A stretch of 64,000 bases of DNA, from assembly GCA_014650415.1 (NCBI GenBank), contig BMUX01000011.1:1-64000 (forward strand), given 5' to 3'. Positions 6,529 through 14,834 of this stretch are shown in pieces. The DNA is from Streptomyces spiroverticillatus. GTDB lineage: Bacteria > Actinomycetota > Actinomycetes > Streptomycetales > Streptomycetaceae. The first letter of the stretch is position 1. Each line of letters starts with the position of its first letter. Position numbers and translations under genes: made by a program. The notes below the pieces were generated by a model. It worked only from the letters and a program-made list of their open reading frames with translations. It had not been told where the DNA came from and ran no database searches.

Positions 6529-7788
6529 TTACTTCAGGCCGGGGTAAAGCGGGTGCTTGTCGGCGAGGGCGGAGACCCGGGCCGACAGCGCCTTGACGTC
6601 GTACGAAGGCTTCAGGGCCTCCGCGATGATGTCGGCGACCTCGGTGAAGTCCTCCGTCTGGAAACCGCGGGTGGCGAGCGCCGGCGTGCCGATGCGCAGG
6701 CCCGAGGTGACCATCGGGGGGCGGGGGTCGTTCGGGATGGCGTTGCGGTTGACCGTGATGCCGACCTCGTGGAGGCGGTCCTCGGCCTGCTGGCCGTCCA
6801 GCTCCGAGTTGCGCAGGTCCACCAGGACCAGGTGCACGTCGGTGCCGCCGGACAGGACGGAGACGCCGTGCTCGGTGACGTCAGCCTGGACCAGGCGCTC
6901 GGCCAGGATGCGGGCGCCGTCCAGGGTGCGCTGCTGGCGCTCCTTGAACTCCGGCGAGGCCGCGACCTTGAAGGAGACCGCCTTGGCCGCGATCACGTGC
7001 TCCAGCGGACCGCCCTGCTGACCCGGGAAGACCGCCGAGTTGATCTTCTTGGCGAGCTCCGCCGTCGAGAGGATCACACCGCCGCGCGGGCCGCCGAGGG
7101 TCTTGTGCGTGGTCGTGGTGACGACGTGGGCGTGCGGGACCGGGTTGGGGTGCAGCCCGGCCGCGACGAGGCCCGCGAAGTGCGCCATGTCGACCATCAG
7201 GTACGCGCCGACCTCGTCCGCGATCTCGCGGAACTTGGCGAAGTCCAGCTGGCGCGGGTACGCCGACCAGCCGGCCACGATCAGCTTCGGCTGGGACTCC
7301 TTGGCGAGGCGGGCGACCTCGTCCATGTCGACCTGGCCGGACTCGTCGACGTGGTACGGGACCACGTTGTAGAGCTTGCCGGAGAAGTTGATCTTCATGC
7401 CGTGGGTCAGGTGACCGCCGTGGGCCAGGTTCAGGCCCATGATCGTGTCGCCCGGCTTCAGCAGCGCGAACATCGCGGCGGCGTTGGCCTGGGCGCCCGA
7501 GTGCGGCTGGACGTTCGCGTGCTCGGCGCCGAACAGCGCCTTGATGCGGTCGATCGCGATCTGCTCGACGACGTCGACGTGCTCGCAGCCGCCGTAGTAG
7601 CGGCGGCCCGGGTAGCCCTCGGCGTACTTGTTGGTGAGGACCGAGCCCTGGGCCTCCATGACGGCGACCGGAGCGAAGTTCTCCGACGCGATCATTTCGA
7701 GGGTGGACTGCTGGCGGTGGAGCTCGGCGTCGACGGCGGCGGCGACGTCCGGGTCCAGCTCGTGGAGGGAGGAGTTGAGAAGCGACAT
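6529..7788 (-). CDS. glyA: Serine hydroxymethyltransferase
   Basis: A 419-aa PLP enzyme that interconverts glycine plus methylene-tetrahydrofolate with serine. The N-terminal STLEMIASENF block, EGYPGRRYYGGCE and the PLP-lysine motif VVTTTTHKTLGGPRGG are all present, and the length is standard. The ATG at 7788 lies 20 bases after the gcvH stop, with a modest TTAGGGA upstream. Next to the glycine cleavage genes it can use the methylene-tetrahydrofolate they release to turn a second glycine into serine. Confidence 0.97.
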   Translation of the reverse strand: MSLLNSSLHELDPDVAAAVDAELHRQQSTLEMIASENFAPVAVMEAQGSVLTNKYAEGYPGRRYYGGCEHVDVVEQIAIDRIKALFGAEHANVQPHSGAQANAAAMFALLKPGDTIMGLNLAHGGHLTHGMKINFSGKLYNVVPYHVDESGQVDMDEVARLAKESQPKLIVAGWSAYPRQLDFAKFREIADEVGAYLMVDMAHFAGLVAAGLHPNPVPHAHVVTTTTHKTLGGPRGGVILSTAELAKKINSAVFPGQQGGPLEHVIAAKAVSFKVAASPEFKERQQRTLDGARILAERLVQADVTEHGVSVLSGGTDVHLVLVDLRNSELDGQQAEDRLHEVGITVNRNAIPNDPRPPMVTSGLRIGTPALATRGFQTEDFTEVADIIAEALKPSYDVKALSARVSALADKHPLYPGLK

Positions 7789-7808
7789 CAGGCGGGTCCC
7801 TAAGGGTT

Positions 7809-8186
7809 TCAGTTGCCGGAGAGCGCGGTGTACTCGTCGGCGGAGAGCAGGTCGCCCGGCTCGTCCGTGACGCGCACCTTGAACAGCCAGCCGCCCTCGA
7901 AGGGGGCGGAGTTCACCAGCGAGGGGTCGTCCACGACGTCCTGGTTGGCCGCGACGACCTCGCCGGTCACCGGGGAGTACAGGTCGCTGACGGACTTGGT
8001 CGACTCCAGCTCGCCGCAGGTCTCGCCCGCGGTCACCGTGTCGCCGACCTCCGGGAGCTGGGCGTAGACGACGTCACCGAGCGCGTTGGCCGCGAACTCC
8101 GTGATGCCGACCGTCGCGACGCCGTCCTCGGCCGTCGCGAGCCACTCGTGCTCCTTGCTGTAACGCAGCTGCTGGGGGTTGCTCAT
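7809..8186 (-). CDS. gcvH: Glycine cleavage system H protein
   Basis: A 125-aa lipoyl carrier protein that shuttles the aminomethyl intermediate between the P, T and L proteins. The N-terminal YSKEHEWL motif and the lipoylation lysine in ELESTKSVSDLYSP are intact. The ATG at 8186 has AGGAGA about 7 bases upstream. It is 88 bases after gcvT and 20 bases before glyA, in the riboswitch-controlled operon. The P-protein gene (gcvP) is not in this window. Confidence 0.97.
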   Translation of the reverse strand: MSNPQQLRYSKEHEWLATAEDGVATVGITEFAANALGDVVYAQLPEVGDTVTAGETCGELESTKSVSDLYSPVTGEVVAANQDVVDDPSLVNSAPFEGGWLFKVRVTDEPGDLLSADEYTALSGN

Positions 8187-8274
8187 GGCTGAATTCTCCT
8201 GGATGCGGGGGAGTGCTGAGGAACGGGGTCTTGACAGATGAGACGTGGGTACGTCCGTGAGGATGCGGCGTTCG

Positions 8275-9390
8275 TCACTTCTGGCGCTTGTAGAAGGGGA
8301 GGGCCACGACCTCGTACGGCTCGTGGCTGCCCCGGATGTCGACACCGACGCCCGCCGTGCCCGGCGCCGCGAAGGCCGCGTCGACGTACGCCATGGCGAT
8401 CGGCTTGCCCAGCGTCGGGGACGGGGCGCCGGAGGTGACCTCGCCGATGACCTTGCCGTCGGCGACGACCTGGTAGCCGGAGCGCGGGACGCGGCGGCCC
8501 TCGGCGATCAGGCCGACCAGCTTGCGCGGCGGGGCGGTCTCGGCGCGCTCGGCGGCGGCCTCCAGGGACGTACGACCGACGAAGTCGCCGTCCTTCTCGA
8601 ACTTGACGACCCGGCCCAGGCCCGCGTCGAACGGGGTGAGGGAAGTGGTCAGCTCGTTGCCGTACAGCGGCATGCCCGCCTCCAGGCGCAGCGTGTCCCG
8701 GCAGGACAGGCCGCACGGGATGAGGCCGACGCCCGCGCCCGCCTCGGTCAGCGCCTGCCACAGGGTCTCCGCGTGCTTCGGCTCGACGAACAGCTCGAAG
8801 CCGTCCTCGCCGGTGTAGCCGGTGCGGGCGATCAGCGCCGGGACGCCGGCGACGGTGCCGGGCAGGCCCGCGTAGTACTTCAGGCCGTCCAGGTCGGCGT
8901 CCGTGACGGACTTCAGGATGCCGGGGGACTCGGGGCCCTGGACGGCGATCAGCGCGTACGCGTCGCGGTCGTCGCGGACCTCGGCGTCGAAGCCCTCGGA
9001 GCGGGCGATCAGGGCGTCGAGGACGACCTGGGCGTTGCCCGCGTTCGCGACCACCATGTACTCGGTCTCGCCCAGGCGGTAGACGATCAGGTCGTCGACG
9101 ATGCCGCCGTCCTCCTGGCAGATCATCGTGTACCGGGCGCGGCCGAGGCCCACGGTGCCGATGTTGCCGACGAGGGCGAAGTTGAGGAGGTCGACGGCCT
9201 GCGGGCCCGTCACCGTGATCTCGCCCATGTGGGAGAGGTCGAAGAGGCCGGCCTTCGTGCGCACGGCGTTGTGCTCGTCGCGCTCGGAGGCGTACCGCAG
9301 CGGCATGTCCCAGCCCGCGAAGTCGGTCATGGTCGCGCCGAGCGAGCGATGCAGGGCATCGAGGGCGGTGTGGCGGGGTGCGGTGCTCAT
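8275..9390 (-). CDS. gcvT: Glycine cleavage system T protein (aminomethyltransferase)
   Basis: A 371-aa tetrahydrofolate-dependent aminomethyltransferase. It releases ammonia from the H-protein-bound intermediate and forms methylene-tetrahydrofolate. Family blocks seen include FAGWDMPLRY near the start, LFDLSHMGEI, TGYTGEDGFELF and LRLEAGMPLYGNEL. The ATG at 9390 has GGGAG about 10 bases upstream. It is the first gene after the tandem glycine riboswitch and so heads the glycine-induced operon. Confidence 0.97.
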   Translation of the reverse strand: MSTAPRHTALDALHRSLGATMTDFAGWDMPLRYASERDEHNAVRTKAGLFDLSHMGEITVTGPQAVDLLNFALVGNIGTVGLGRARYTMICQEDGGIVDDLIVYRLGETEYMVVANAGNAQVVLDALIARSEGFDAEVRDDRDAYALIAVQGPESPGILKSVTDADLDGLKYYAGLPGTVAGVPALIARTGYTGEDGFELFVEPKHAETLWQALTEAGAGVGLIPCGLSCRDTLRLEAGMPLYGNELTTSLTPFDAGLGRVVKFEKDGDFVGRTSLEAAAERAETAPPRKLVGLIAEGRRVPRSGYQVVADGKVIGEVTSGAPSPTLGKPIAMAYVDAAFAAPGTAGVGVDIRGSHEPYEVVALPFYKRQK

Positions 9391-9427
9391 GACGGAAAAA
9401 CTCCCAGGGCATGACGACGAGGACTTT

Positions 9428-9622
9428 CCTCCCCATCTGTCATCGGAACCTGAGAGGTTCGCCGGAGCAATCCGGCTTGCACCTTGGGTGGGGCCGCCCG
9501 GTGGGGGACCCGCTTTTCAGATCTGCCTCGCCCGCGCGGTTCGGGGCCTGAGAGATTCAAGGGAGGAGCTTGCTCCTTCGGCGTCCGGGCGACTGCTGCC
9601 CCGGACTCTCCCGCGCGGATTC
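9428..9622 (-). promoter_or_regulatory. Tandem glycine riboswitch upstream of gcvT
   Basis: Read on the minus strand, the leader has two glycine-aptamer cores. The first (about 9530-9622) begins GCGGGAGAGTCC and contains GCCGAAGGAGCAA and CTCTCAGG. The second (about 9428-9520) contains AAGGTGCAAGCC and CTCTCAGGTTCCGATGACAG. The conserved CTCTCAGG boxes lie at 9547-9554 and 9449-9456. The element ends about 35 bases before the gcvT start. By analogy with known members, glycine binding should switch on the operon. Whether control is by transcription or translation cannot be read directly; the proximity to the ribosome binding site fits translation. Confidence 0.95.
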
Positions 9623-9704
9623 ATACGGCCGTTGTGAAGTTGAGGGTGCACAGGGCAGGCCTGGCGCGCACATCATTGCACGGCCCCCTCGGTCAGCAAA
9701 TCGC

Positions 9705-9732
9705 TTGTCCCGCATTACCTTTTCTTTACACT
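9705..9732 (+). promoter_or_regulatory. Promoter of the TTA-containing P-loop gene
   Basis: TTGTCC (9705-9710), a 16-bp spacer and TACACT (9727-9732) form a good HrdB-type promoter, predicting a start near 9739 and a leader of about 30 bases. The surrounding DNA is AT-rich for this genome. Confidence 0.6.
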
Positions 9733-9769
9733 TCTTGGGCAAGGGTGAGGGCATACCCGAGGGGGAGGG

Positions 9770-10441
9770 GTGAGGACGTTGCAGCAGCCCAGTGCATGCG
9801 CCACAACCGGCGTACGGACCGAGACGGTCGTGGGGGCGGTGGGAGCCGTGCCGGTTCCGGTTCCGGTCGTGCGCGACCTGCGCGAGCGTGCGGGGCACGG
9901 TCCGCGGCGGCTGATGTTCGCCAGGGGGGACGTGGTCGTGGTGTCCGGGCTGCCCGGCAGCGGCAAGTCCACGCTCATGGGCCGCGCCGCCACGGGAGTG
10001 CGCACCATCGACTCGCAGGACGTGCGCGAACGCTGGGACGCGAGGGCGCCGCGTTTAGTGCCGTACGCCCTCTACCGACCGCTCGTCCGCCTCGCGCACT
10101 ACGCGGGCCTGTATCGGGTGCTGCGCTCCGGCGAGTCGGTCGTCGTGCACGACTGCGGTACGCAGGCGTGGGTGCGCCGGTGGCTGGCGCGCGAGGCCCG
10201 CAGACGGGGGCGCGGGCTGCGGCTGGTGCTGCTCGACGTGTCGCCCGAGGTGGCCAGGGACGGCCAGCGGGAGCGCGGACGCGGAGTCTCCGGTTACGCC
10301 TTCGCCCGGCATCGCAGGGCCGTCGGCGCCCTGGTCCGGGACGCGGAGGAGGGGCGACTGCCCGCCGGGTGCGCCTCGGCCGTACTGCTGGACCGGGATG
10401 CGGCGGGGGTGCTGCGGGAGATCGGGTTCGAGGGGGAGTAG
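9770..10441 (+). CDS. P-loop NTPase / kinase-like protein with a TTA codon
   Basis: A 223-aa ATP-binding protein. A Walker A motif (GLPGSGKST, residues 60-68) follows a hydrophobic strand. There is an SQDVRERW segment, an internal VVVHDCG that could be a Walker B-like strand, and Arg-rich helices. This resembles small kinases and zeta-toxin-like folds, but the substrate is unknown. Residue Leu96 is encoded by TTA (10055-10057), the rare codon read by the bldA tRNA, the only in-frame TTA I found in this window. The GTG start at 9770 follows GGGGGAGG closely. It is a single gene, divergent from the glycine operon. Confidence 0.78.
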   Translation: MRTLQQPSACATTGVRTETVVGAVGAVPVPVPVVRDLRERAGHGPRRLMFARGDVVVVSGLPGSGKSTLMGRAATGVRTIDSQDVRERWDARAPRLVPYALYRPLVRLAHYAGLYRVLRSGESVVVHDCGTQAWVRRWLAREARRRGRGLRLVLLDVSPEVARDGQRERGRGVSGYAFARHRRAVGALVRDAEEGRLPAGCASAVLLDRDAAGVLREIGFEGE

Positions 10442-10462
10442 GGGCGGGCGGGGCACCTGCGG

Positions 10463-10496
10463 CACTGCCCCCGGCGGAGGAACGCCGGGGGCAGTG
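10463..10496. terminator. Bidirectional terminator hairpin
   Basis: A 14-bp perfect stem CACTGCCCCCGGCG / CGCCGGGGGCAGTG with a 6-base loop lies between the convergent P-loop gene and the secreted-protein gene. Confidence 0.85.
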
Positions 10497-10564
10497 GCTG
10501 CGACGCCGGTCGGGGCGTCTTGTCCGTCAGGGCAGCTTCGGGGCACGGATGCCCGGCCAGGGAA

Positions 10565-11203
10565 CTACCTGGAGGCGGCCGACGCCTTGGCCCACACCGC
10601 TGCCGCCAGTTTGGCGGAAGCCTGCTGCACATTGCCGAAGGCCTGCCTGGCCGCGTCCCAGTTGCCGGTCGACACGGCCTTGACGAGCGCCTCGACGCTC
10701 GCCTTCAGCGCGGTGCGGGCGGCGGAGACCATGGGGCACGGCTTGACCGGTCCCGGGTCGACGATCACGGGCGGAGGGGTGGTGTCGACCGTGGTCGTCG
10801 CCGTGTTCGTGCCGACACCGGCGTTGGCGTTCGGGTCCTCCGTCTGCACGGGGGTGGTGGTCTGTCCGGCGGGACCGGTGTCCGTCACGTCGTCGTCCAC
10901 CGGCGTGAGCAGGGACAGCGGGGTGTTGGCCGCGGCGGGCTCGGGGTCGTCCGTCAGGGCGTCGGCCAGCCGGGCCTCGACCAGGGCGCGGGCTGCGGCC
11001 CGGTCCGCCGCGGGTGCCGCCGCGAAGGTCCTGGTGGCTTCGGTGAGGGCGTCCAGGTCCCGCTGGACGCCGTGCTGCGCGGCGGCGGACGCCGACGGGC
11101 GGCTGTCGGTGGTGGTGGCGACGGCCGTACCGGCCGTGCCGAGGATCAGCGCCCCGCAGAGCGACGTGGAGAGGGCGAGGGCGGCGGTCCTGTTCAGTGC
11201 CAT
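10565..11203 (-). CDS. Secreted protein of unknown function
   Basis: A 212-aa predicted secreted protein with a Sec signal peptide (MALNRTAALALSTSLCGAL ..., probable cut near TAVA-TTT). The mature part has an Ala-rich helical domain (about 40-90), a Thr/Pro/Asp-rich linker (about 100-150) and a second Ala-rich helical domain (about 155-212) containing KPCPMVSAARTAL. I do not recognise the family. The start ATG 11203 has GGAAGGAAA about 11 bases upstream; an in-frame extension to 11371 lacks a ribosome site. The gene stands alone. Confidence 0.72.
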   Translation of the reverse strand: MALNRTAALALSTSLCGALILGTAGTAVATTTDSRPSASAAAQHGVQRDLDALTEATRTFAAAPAADRAAARALVEARLADALTDDPEPAAANTPLSLLTPVDDDVTDTGPAGQTTTPVQTEDPNANAGVGTNTATTTVDTTPPPVIVDPGPVKPCPMVSAARTALKASVEALVKAVSTGNWDAARQAFGNVQQASAKLAAAVWAKASAASR

Positions 11204-11448
11204 GACGGCGGGTTTCCTTCCGGAAGGGGAGATTCGGGGACGGGGGCGACCGGGCCGCAGGGGGAACGTCCGGTGGAGCGGGAGGCGGCCGATCGGCCCT
11301 GTCCGCCACCCTCGAATGGCGCAGCACACTCCGCAACGCGACGGGTGCACAACGTGGCCATTCGGGTGCACTCTGCGGATCCGGAGCCGCCCGGCGATAG
11401 GCTCTGGCCCAGTACAGAGGCGGTGGGCAGGCGAGAAGGGGACGGTCC

Positions 11449-12297
11449 GTGGACATACCGGAGACGACGGGGCAGTACGGGGTGCCGGAGCAGCCCGGTC
11501 CGTACGGCGGTACTCCCTACGGAGCCCCCGGCGACAGCCTCCCCGGCGACGGCGCGCTGCCCGGCGGGGGCTGGCCCGCCAACGAGCTGGAGGAGGTGCT
11601 GGCCGCCTCCCTCGGGAACCCCGGTGCGGGCCCCCGGCTCGTGGAGGTGCTCGGGCGTTCGCCGGTGTGGATCCCGCTGCCCAACGGCGGCGGCCCCGAC
11701 CAGGGCCCGCTCGACCTGCCGACCCTCGAACTGGACGGGCAGGCGTACGTACCGGTCTTCAGCTCCGAGCAGCAGTTCCGCACCTGCGTCGGCAGCCACC
11801 TCGACTTCGCGGTCGCCCCGGCCGTGGAGTTCGCCCGCGGGCTGCCGCCGCAGCTCGGCATCGCGGTGAACCCGGACGGCGCGGTCGGTATGCCGCTGCC
11901 GCCGCCCGCCGTCGCCGAACTGTGCCGCACCGGCCGCACCCCGCTGGACGGGCCCTCGACCGGCGGACGGGTGCGGCTCTTCGAGCCCGACTGGCAGGAC
12001 GAGCCGGTGGACTTCCTGGCCGCCGCCGCGGGCGAGTTCCAGCAGAGCGGGGTCGTCGTCACCGCCCGGCGCGCGCTGGCGAGCGTGGAGGGCGACCCGC
12101 CGGCCCTGTTCGTCGGCGTACAGCTGTCGTCGTGGGAAGGGGCGGACCGCAACGCCCCGATGGACGCGCTGGGGCGGGCGCTGGGCCGGGAGGCCGTGCC
12201 GTGGCCGGTGCACCTGCTGCTGCTCGACATGGCGCAGGACCCGGTGGCGGACTGGATGCTGGAGCGGATCCGGCCGTTCTACACGCGCGAGCACTGA
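11449..12297 (+). CDS. SseB-like protein 1
   Basis: A 282-aa cytoplasmic protein of the SseB (enhanced serine sensitivity) type. A Gly/Pro-rich tail (1-45) precedes an SseB-like domain with the pattern VWIPLP, YVPVFSSEQQF, FAVAPAVEFARGLPP and GIAVNPDG, then a second region ending WMLERIRPFYTREH. The GTG start at 11449 has AAGGGG about 8 bases upstream. The next gene encodes a second protein ending in the same WLRANARPFY-type tail, so the two are probably related. The biochemical role of SseB is not established; the link to serine sensitivity in E. coli is suggestive beside the serine/glycine genes. Confidence 0.8.
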   Translation: MDIPETTGQYGVPEQPGPYGGTPYGAPGDSLPGDGALPGGGWPANELEEVLAASLGNPGAGPRLVEVLGRSPVWIPLPNGGGPDQGPLDLPTLELDGQAYVPVFSSEQQFRTCVGSHLDFAVAPAVEFARGLPPQLGIAVNPDGAVGMPLPPPAVAELCRTGRTPLDGPSTGGRVRLFEPDWQDEPVDFLAAAAGEFQQSGVVVTARRALASVEGDPPALFVGVQLSSWEGADRNAPMDALGRALGREAVPWPVHLLLLDMAQDPVADWMLERIRPFYTREH

Positions 12298-12357
12298 GAT
12301 CCGGTACGACGGTGCGGGACGGCACGGTTCCCAAAGGGGGGCCAAGACTTCCCGCCC

Positions 12358-12392
12358 GACACCGACTCGGTGTCAGCGGTGCCGCTTAAGCT
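12358..12392 (+). promoter_or_regulatory. Promoter with overlapping palindrome before SseB-like gene 2
   Basis: GACACCGA-C-TCGGTGTC (12358-12374) is a palindrome with 8-bp perfect arms. It covers the expected -35 region of a -10-like TAAGCT (12387-12392). A transcript would start at about 12399, where an in-frame ATG lies, so it could be leaderless for that ATG. Confidence 0.5.
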
Positions 12393-12458
12393 GGTTTGAT
12401 GACCACGCCACACGGGGGCGGTGTCGACACGGTGGATCGAAGAGGGGCGGGACCCAGG

Positions 12459-13241
12459 GTGAGCGCGTCAGGCTCCGCGGCGGCCGGACAGGTCGAGCAC
12501 ATGCTGCGCCAGGTGACCCCGGGGCGGTACGACGCGTACGAGGCGCTGCTGCACGCCCTCGCGGACGGCCAGGTGTGGATGTTGCTCTGGCACGGCACGG
12601 CCGGTTCCCCCGACGCGCAGTACGGGAACATGGAGGTCGAGGGCACCGGTTACGCCCCCTGCGTGACCTCCGCCCAGGAGCTCTCCGCGAGCGGCTGGAA
12701 CCGGGCGTACGAAGTGACCTCCGGCCGTGACCTGGCCCGCGCCCTGTACCCCGACCACTGGGGCATCTGGCTGAACCCGCACGCCCCCGGCGGCGGCGTC
12801 GGCATCCCCTGGCTGGACCTGCGGCGCATCGCCACCGGTCTGGACCGGATGCCCGCGGGGCCGCTGCGGATGAGCGAACCGGCCCTGGACATCCCGCAGT
12901 TCTACGCCCAGCTGTCCCAGAACGCACACCGCACCCCGGCCGTCCGCGCGCTCAGCCGCGCCTGGGTGCAGCCTGCGCTGGGAGCCCCGTACCTCGCCAT
13001 CGGTCTCGACCTGTACGACACCGGCCGGCAGTCGGTGGAGGCGGTGCGGGCGATGATGCAGCAGTCCATCGGCGTCGTCCCGGACGGCCTGCCGGTGTCC
13101 ACGGTCGCGATGACCGACGAGCACGACCCGGTCGGGATGTGGCTGCGCGCCAACGCCCGCCCGTTCTACGACCGCGACGCGCACGCGCCCGCTCCGACCG
13201 GCGCCCCCGGCTACGGCTACCCGCCGTCGCGCGCCTACTGA
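12459..13241 (+). CDS. SseB-like protein 2
   Basis: A 260-aa protein with an SseB C-terminal-like domain: GQVEHMLRQVTPGRYDAYEALL, VWMLLWHG, YAPCVTSAQELSASGW and HWGIWLNPHAPGGGVGIPW are strong conserved-looking blocks. The C-terminus ends with a Pro/Gly/Tyr tail. I prefer GTG 12459, because the codons before it include AGA, CGA and other non-preferred triplets and a GAGGGGCGGGA purine stretch lies upstream. An ATG at 12399 (adding 20 residues) would be right if the transcript is leaderless. It forms a tandem pair with SseB-like 1, 161 bases downstream. Confidence 0.78.
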   Translation: MSASGSAAAGQVEHMLRQVTPGRYDAYEALLHALADGQVWMLLWHGTAGSPDAQYGNMEVEGTGYAPCVTSAQELSASGWNRAYEVTSGRDLARALYPDHWGIWLNPHAPGGGVGIPWLDLRRIATGLDRMPAGPLRMSEPALDIPQFYAQLSQNAHRTPAVRALSRAWVQPALGAPYLAIGLDLYDTGRQSVEAVRAMMQQSIGVVPDGLPVSTVAMTDEHDPVGMWLRANARPFYDRDAHAPAPTGAPGYGYPPSRAY

Positions 13242-13689
13242 GCCGTCCGGACCGCCTGACCCGCCTGGTCCGTCTGACCCGCTCGGGTCCTTCGAGCCGT
13301 CCCGTTTTCCTGCCAAAAGCCCCTTAGGGGGCCAATCGGCATGTCTGCGCGCAGAGTTGGGAAGGTCTGCATGCTGAGACGGGGGTTGCGCATGCGGGGG
13401 AAATGGGTCTGCCCCAATTTGGCGGCTCTGCACGCCAGTTGGGCGGTACTGCCGGGCGTTGCGCCCAATTGCCCACTGTTCGCCCGTCGTTCACCCCCGT
13501 CCGGATAGCGGAAAACCGCAGACAGCATCACGGTTGCGCATCCATTGGTCAGGGGGTCTGGCGGGGTCCGGCGTCGGCGTTGAAGACTCCCCGAATCAAG
13601 GGGCGTTCGCCCTGTGTTCGACAAGCTCCAAGCCGCCACAGCGGCGGGCAAGGGCCGACCACCGTCGGCCGAGAGGGGTCCCCACCACG
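13242..13689. other. 448-base intergenic region before the peptide transporter
   Basis: No gene is seen. The stretch holds a cluster of CCCAA-type inverted repeats (listed separately), two copies of GGTTGCGCAT (13384-13393 and 13532-13541) and a hairpin-like CCCCTTAGGGGG at 13320-13331 that may end the SseB transcript. A promoter for the transporter operon must lie here, but no box stands out. Confidence 0.6.
13413..13474. promoter_or_regulatory. Clustered inverted repeats, possible operator of the opp operon
   Basis: Three related elements lie close together: CCCAATTTGGCG (13413-13424), CGCCAGTTGGG (13433-13443, the near inverse) and GCCCAATTGCCC (13463-13474). Their spacing and orientation suggest a multi-site regulator binding region upstream of the transporter genes. 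Confidence 0.4.
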
Positions 13690-14706
13690 ATGACGGCACC
13701 ATTGCACGACACCTCGCCGGACGCGGACAAGGCCGCTCCCGCCGACGTCGCGGCCGATGTTGCGAAGAAGTCGGTCGAGGGGCGGTCGCTGCGCCAGATC
13801 GCCTGGACCAGACTCAAGCGCGACAAGCTCGCGCTGGCCGGCGGCATTGTCGTCGTCTTCCTGGTGCTCGTGGCGCTCTTCGCCCCGCTGATCGTGAGCC
13901 TGCTCGGCCACCCGCCGGACGAGTTCCACCAGGACAAGATCGACCCGCTGTTCGGTGTGGCCAAGGGCCTCGACGACAGCATGTTCGCCGGTGTCAGCTC
14001 GGACTTCCTGCTGGGCGTCGAGCCCGGCAACGGCCGCGACGTGTTCAGCCGCATCGTCTACGGCGCCAGGATCTCCCTCCTGGTGGCGTTCCTCGCCGCG
14101 GTGGTCGCCGTCGTCCTCGGTACGGTCCTGGGCATCGTTGCCGGTTACTTCGGCGGCTGGATCGACTCGGTCATCAGCCGGGTCATGGACATGCTGCTGG
14201 CCTTCCCGCAGCTGCTCTTCATCATCTCGCTGGTCTCGGTGCTGCCGGGCGACCTCCTGGGTATGACCGGCAGTTCGGTCCGCATCTTCATCCTGGTCAT
14301 GGTCATCGGCTTCTTCGGCTGGCCCTACATCGGCCGCATCGTGCGCGGGCAGACGTTGTCGCTGCGCGAGAAGGAGTACGTCGAGGCCGCGCGGAGCCTG
14401 GGCGCCGGACGGGCGTACATCCTGTTCAAGGAGCTGCTGCCGAACCTGGTGGCGCCGATCACCGTCTACACGACGCTGATGATCCCCACCAACATCCTCA
14501 CCGAGGCGGCGCTCTCCTTCCTGAACGCCGGTGTGAAGCCGCCGACGGCCTCCTGGGGACAGATGCTCTCCAAGGCCATCAACACCTACGAGAGCGACCC
14601 GCTGTTCATGATCGCGCCCGGTCTGGCGATCTTCATCACGGTGCTCGCCTTCAACCTCTTCGGCGACGGAGTGCGCGACGCGCTCGACCCGAAGGGCACC
14701 CGTTGA
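13690..14706 (+). CDS. Oligopeptide ABC transporter permease (OppC/DppC type)
   Basis: A 338-aa inner-membrane permease. A cytoplasmic N-terminus (about 50 residues, SLRQIAWTRLKRDKLAL) is typical of OppC. One membrane segment, a roughly 80-residue external loop and five further segments follow. The EAA loop is visible at YVEAARSLGAGRAYILFKELLPN, the contact site for the ATPases. The ATG at 13690 has GAGAGG about 13 bases upstream. It heads a five-gene operon (OppC-like, binding protein, OppB-like, two ATPases), an uncommon order because the permeases flank the binding protein. Confidence 0.93.
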   Translation: MTAPLHDTSPDADKAAPADVAADVAKKSVEGRSLRQIAWTRLKRDKLALAGGIVVVFLVLVALFAPLIVSLLGHPPDEFHQDKIDPLFGVAKGLDDSMFAGVSSDFLLGVEPGNGRDVFSRIVYGARISLLVAFLAAVVAVVLGTVLGIVAGYFGGWIDSVISRVMDMLLAFPQLLFIISLVSVLPGDLLGMTGSSVRIFILVMVIGFFGWPYIGRIVRGQTLSLREKEYVEAARSLGAGRAYILFKELLPNLVAPITVYTTLMIPTNILTEAALSFLNAGVKPPTASWGQMLSKAINTYESDPLFMIAPGLAIFITVLAFNLFGDGVRDALDPKGTR

Positions 14707-14834
14707 CCACCGGTCGCGCGGTCCGCGAGGACCGCGCCCCGTCCACCTCGCCCCTGCCACAACGGCCAGGCGGCAACTCGAAGGTTCCCGGGCCCTGTGC
14801 CGGTAACCGCACTCACCCGGAGGTTGCAGAACCC

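Noticed and set aside
5055..7803. Long plus-strand frames opposite sdaA and glyA
   Set aside because: They are reading-frame shadows of clear minus-strand enzymes and have no initiation signals or recognisable domains.
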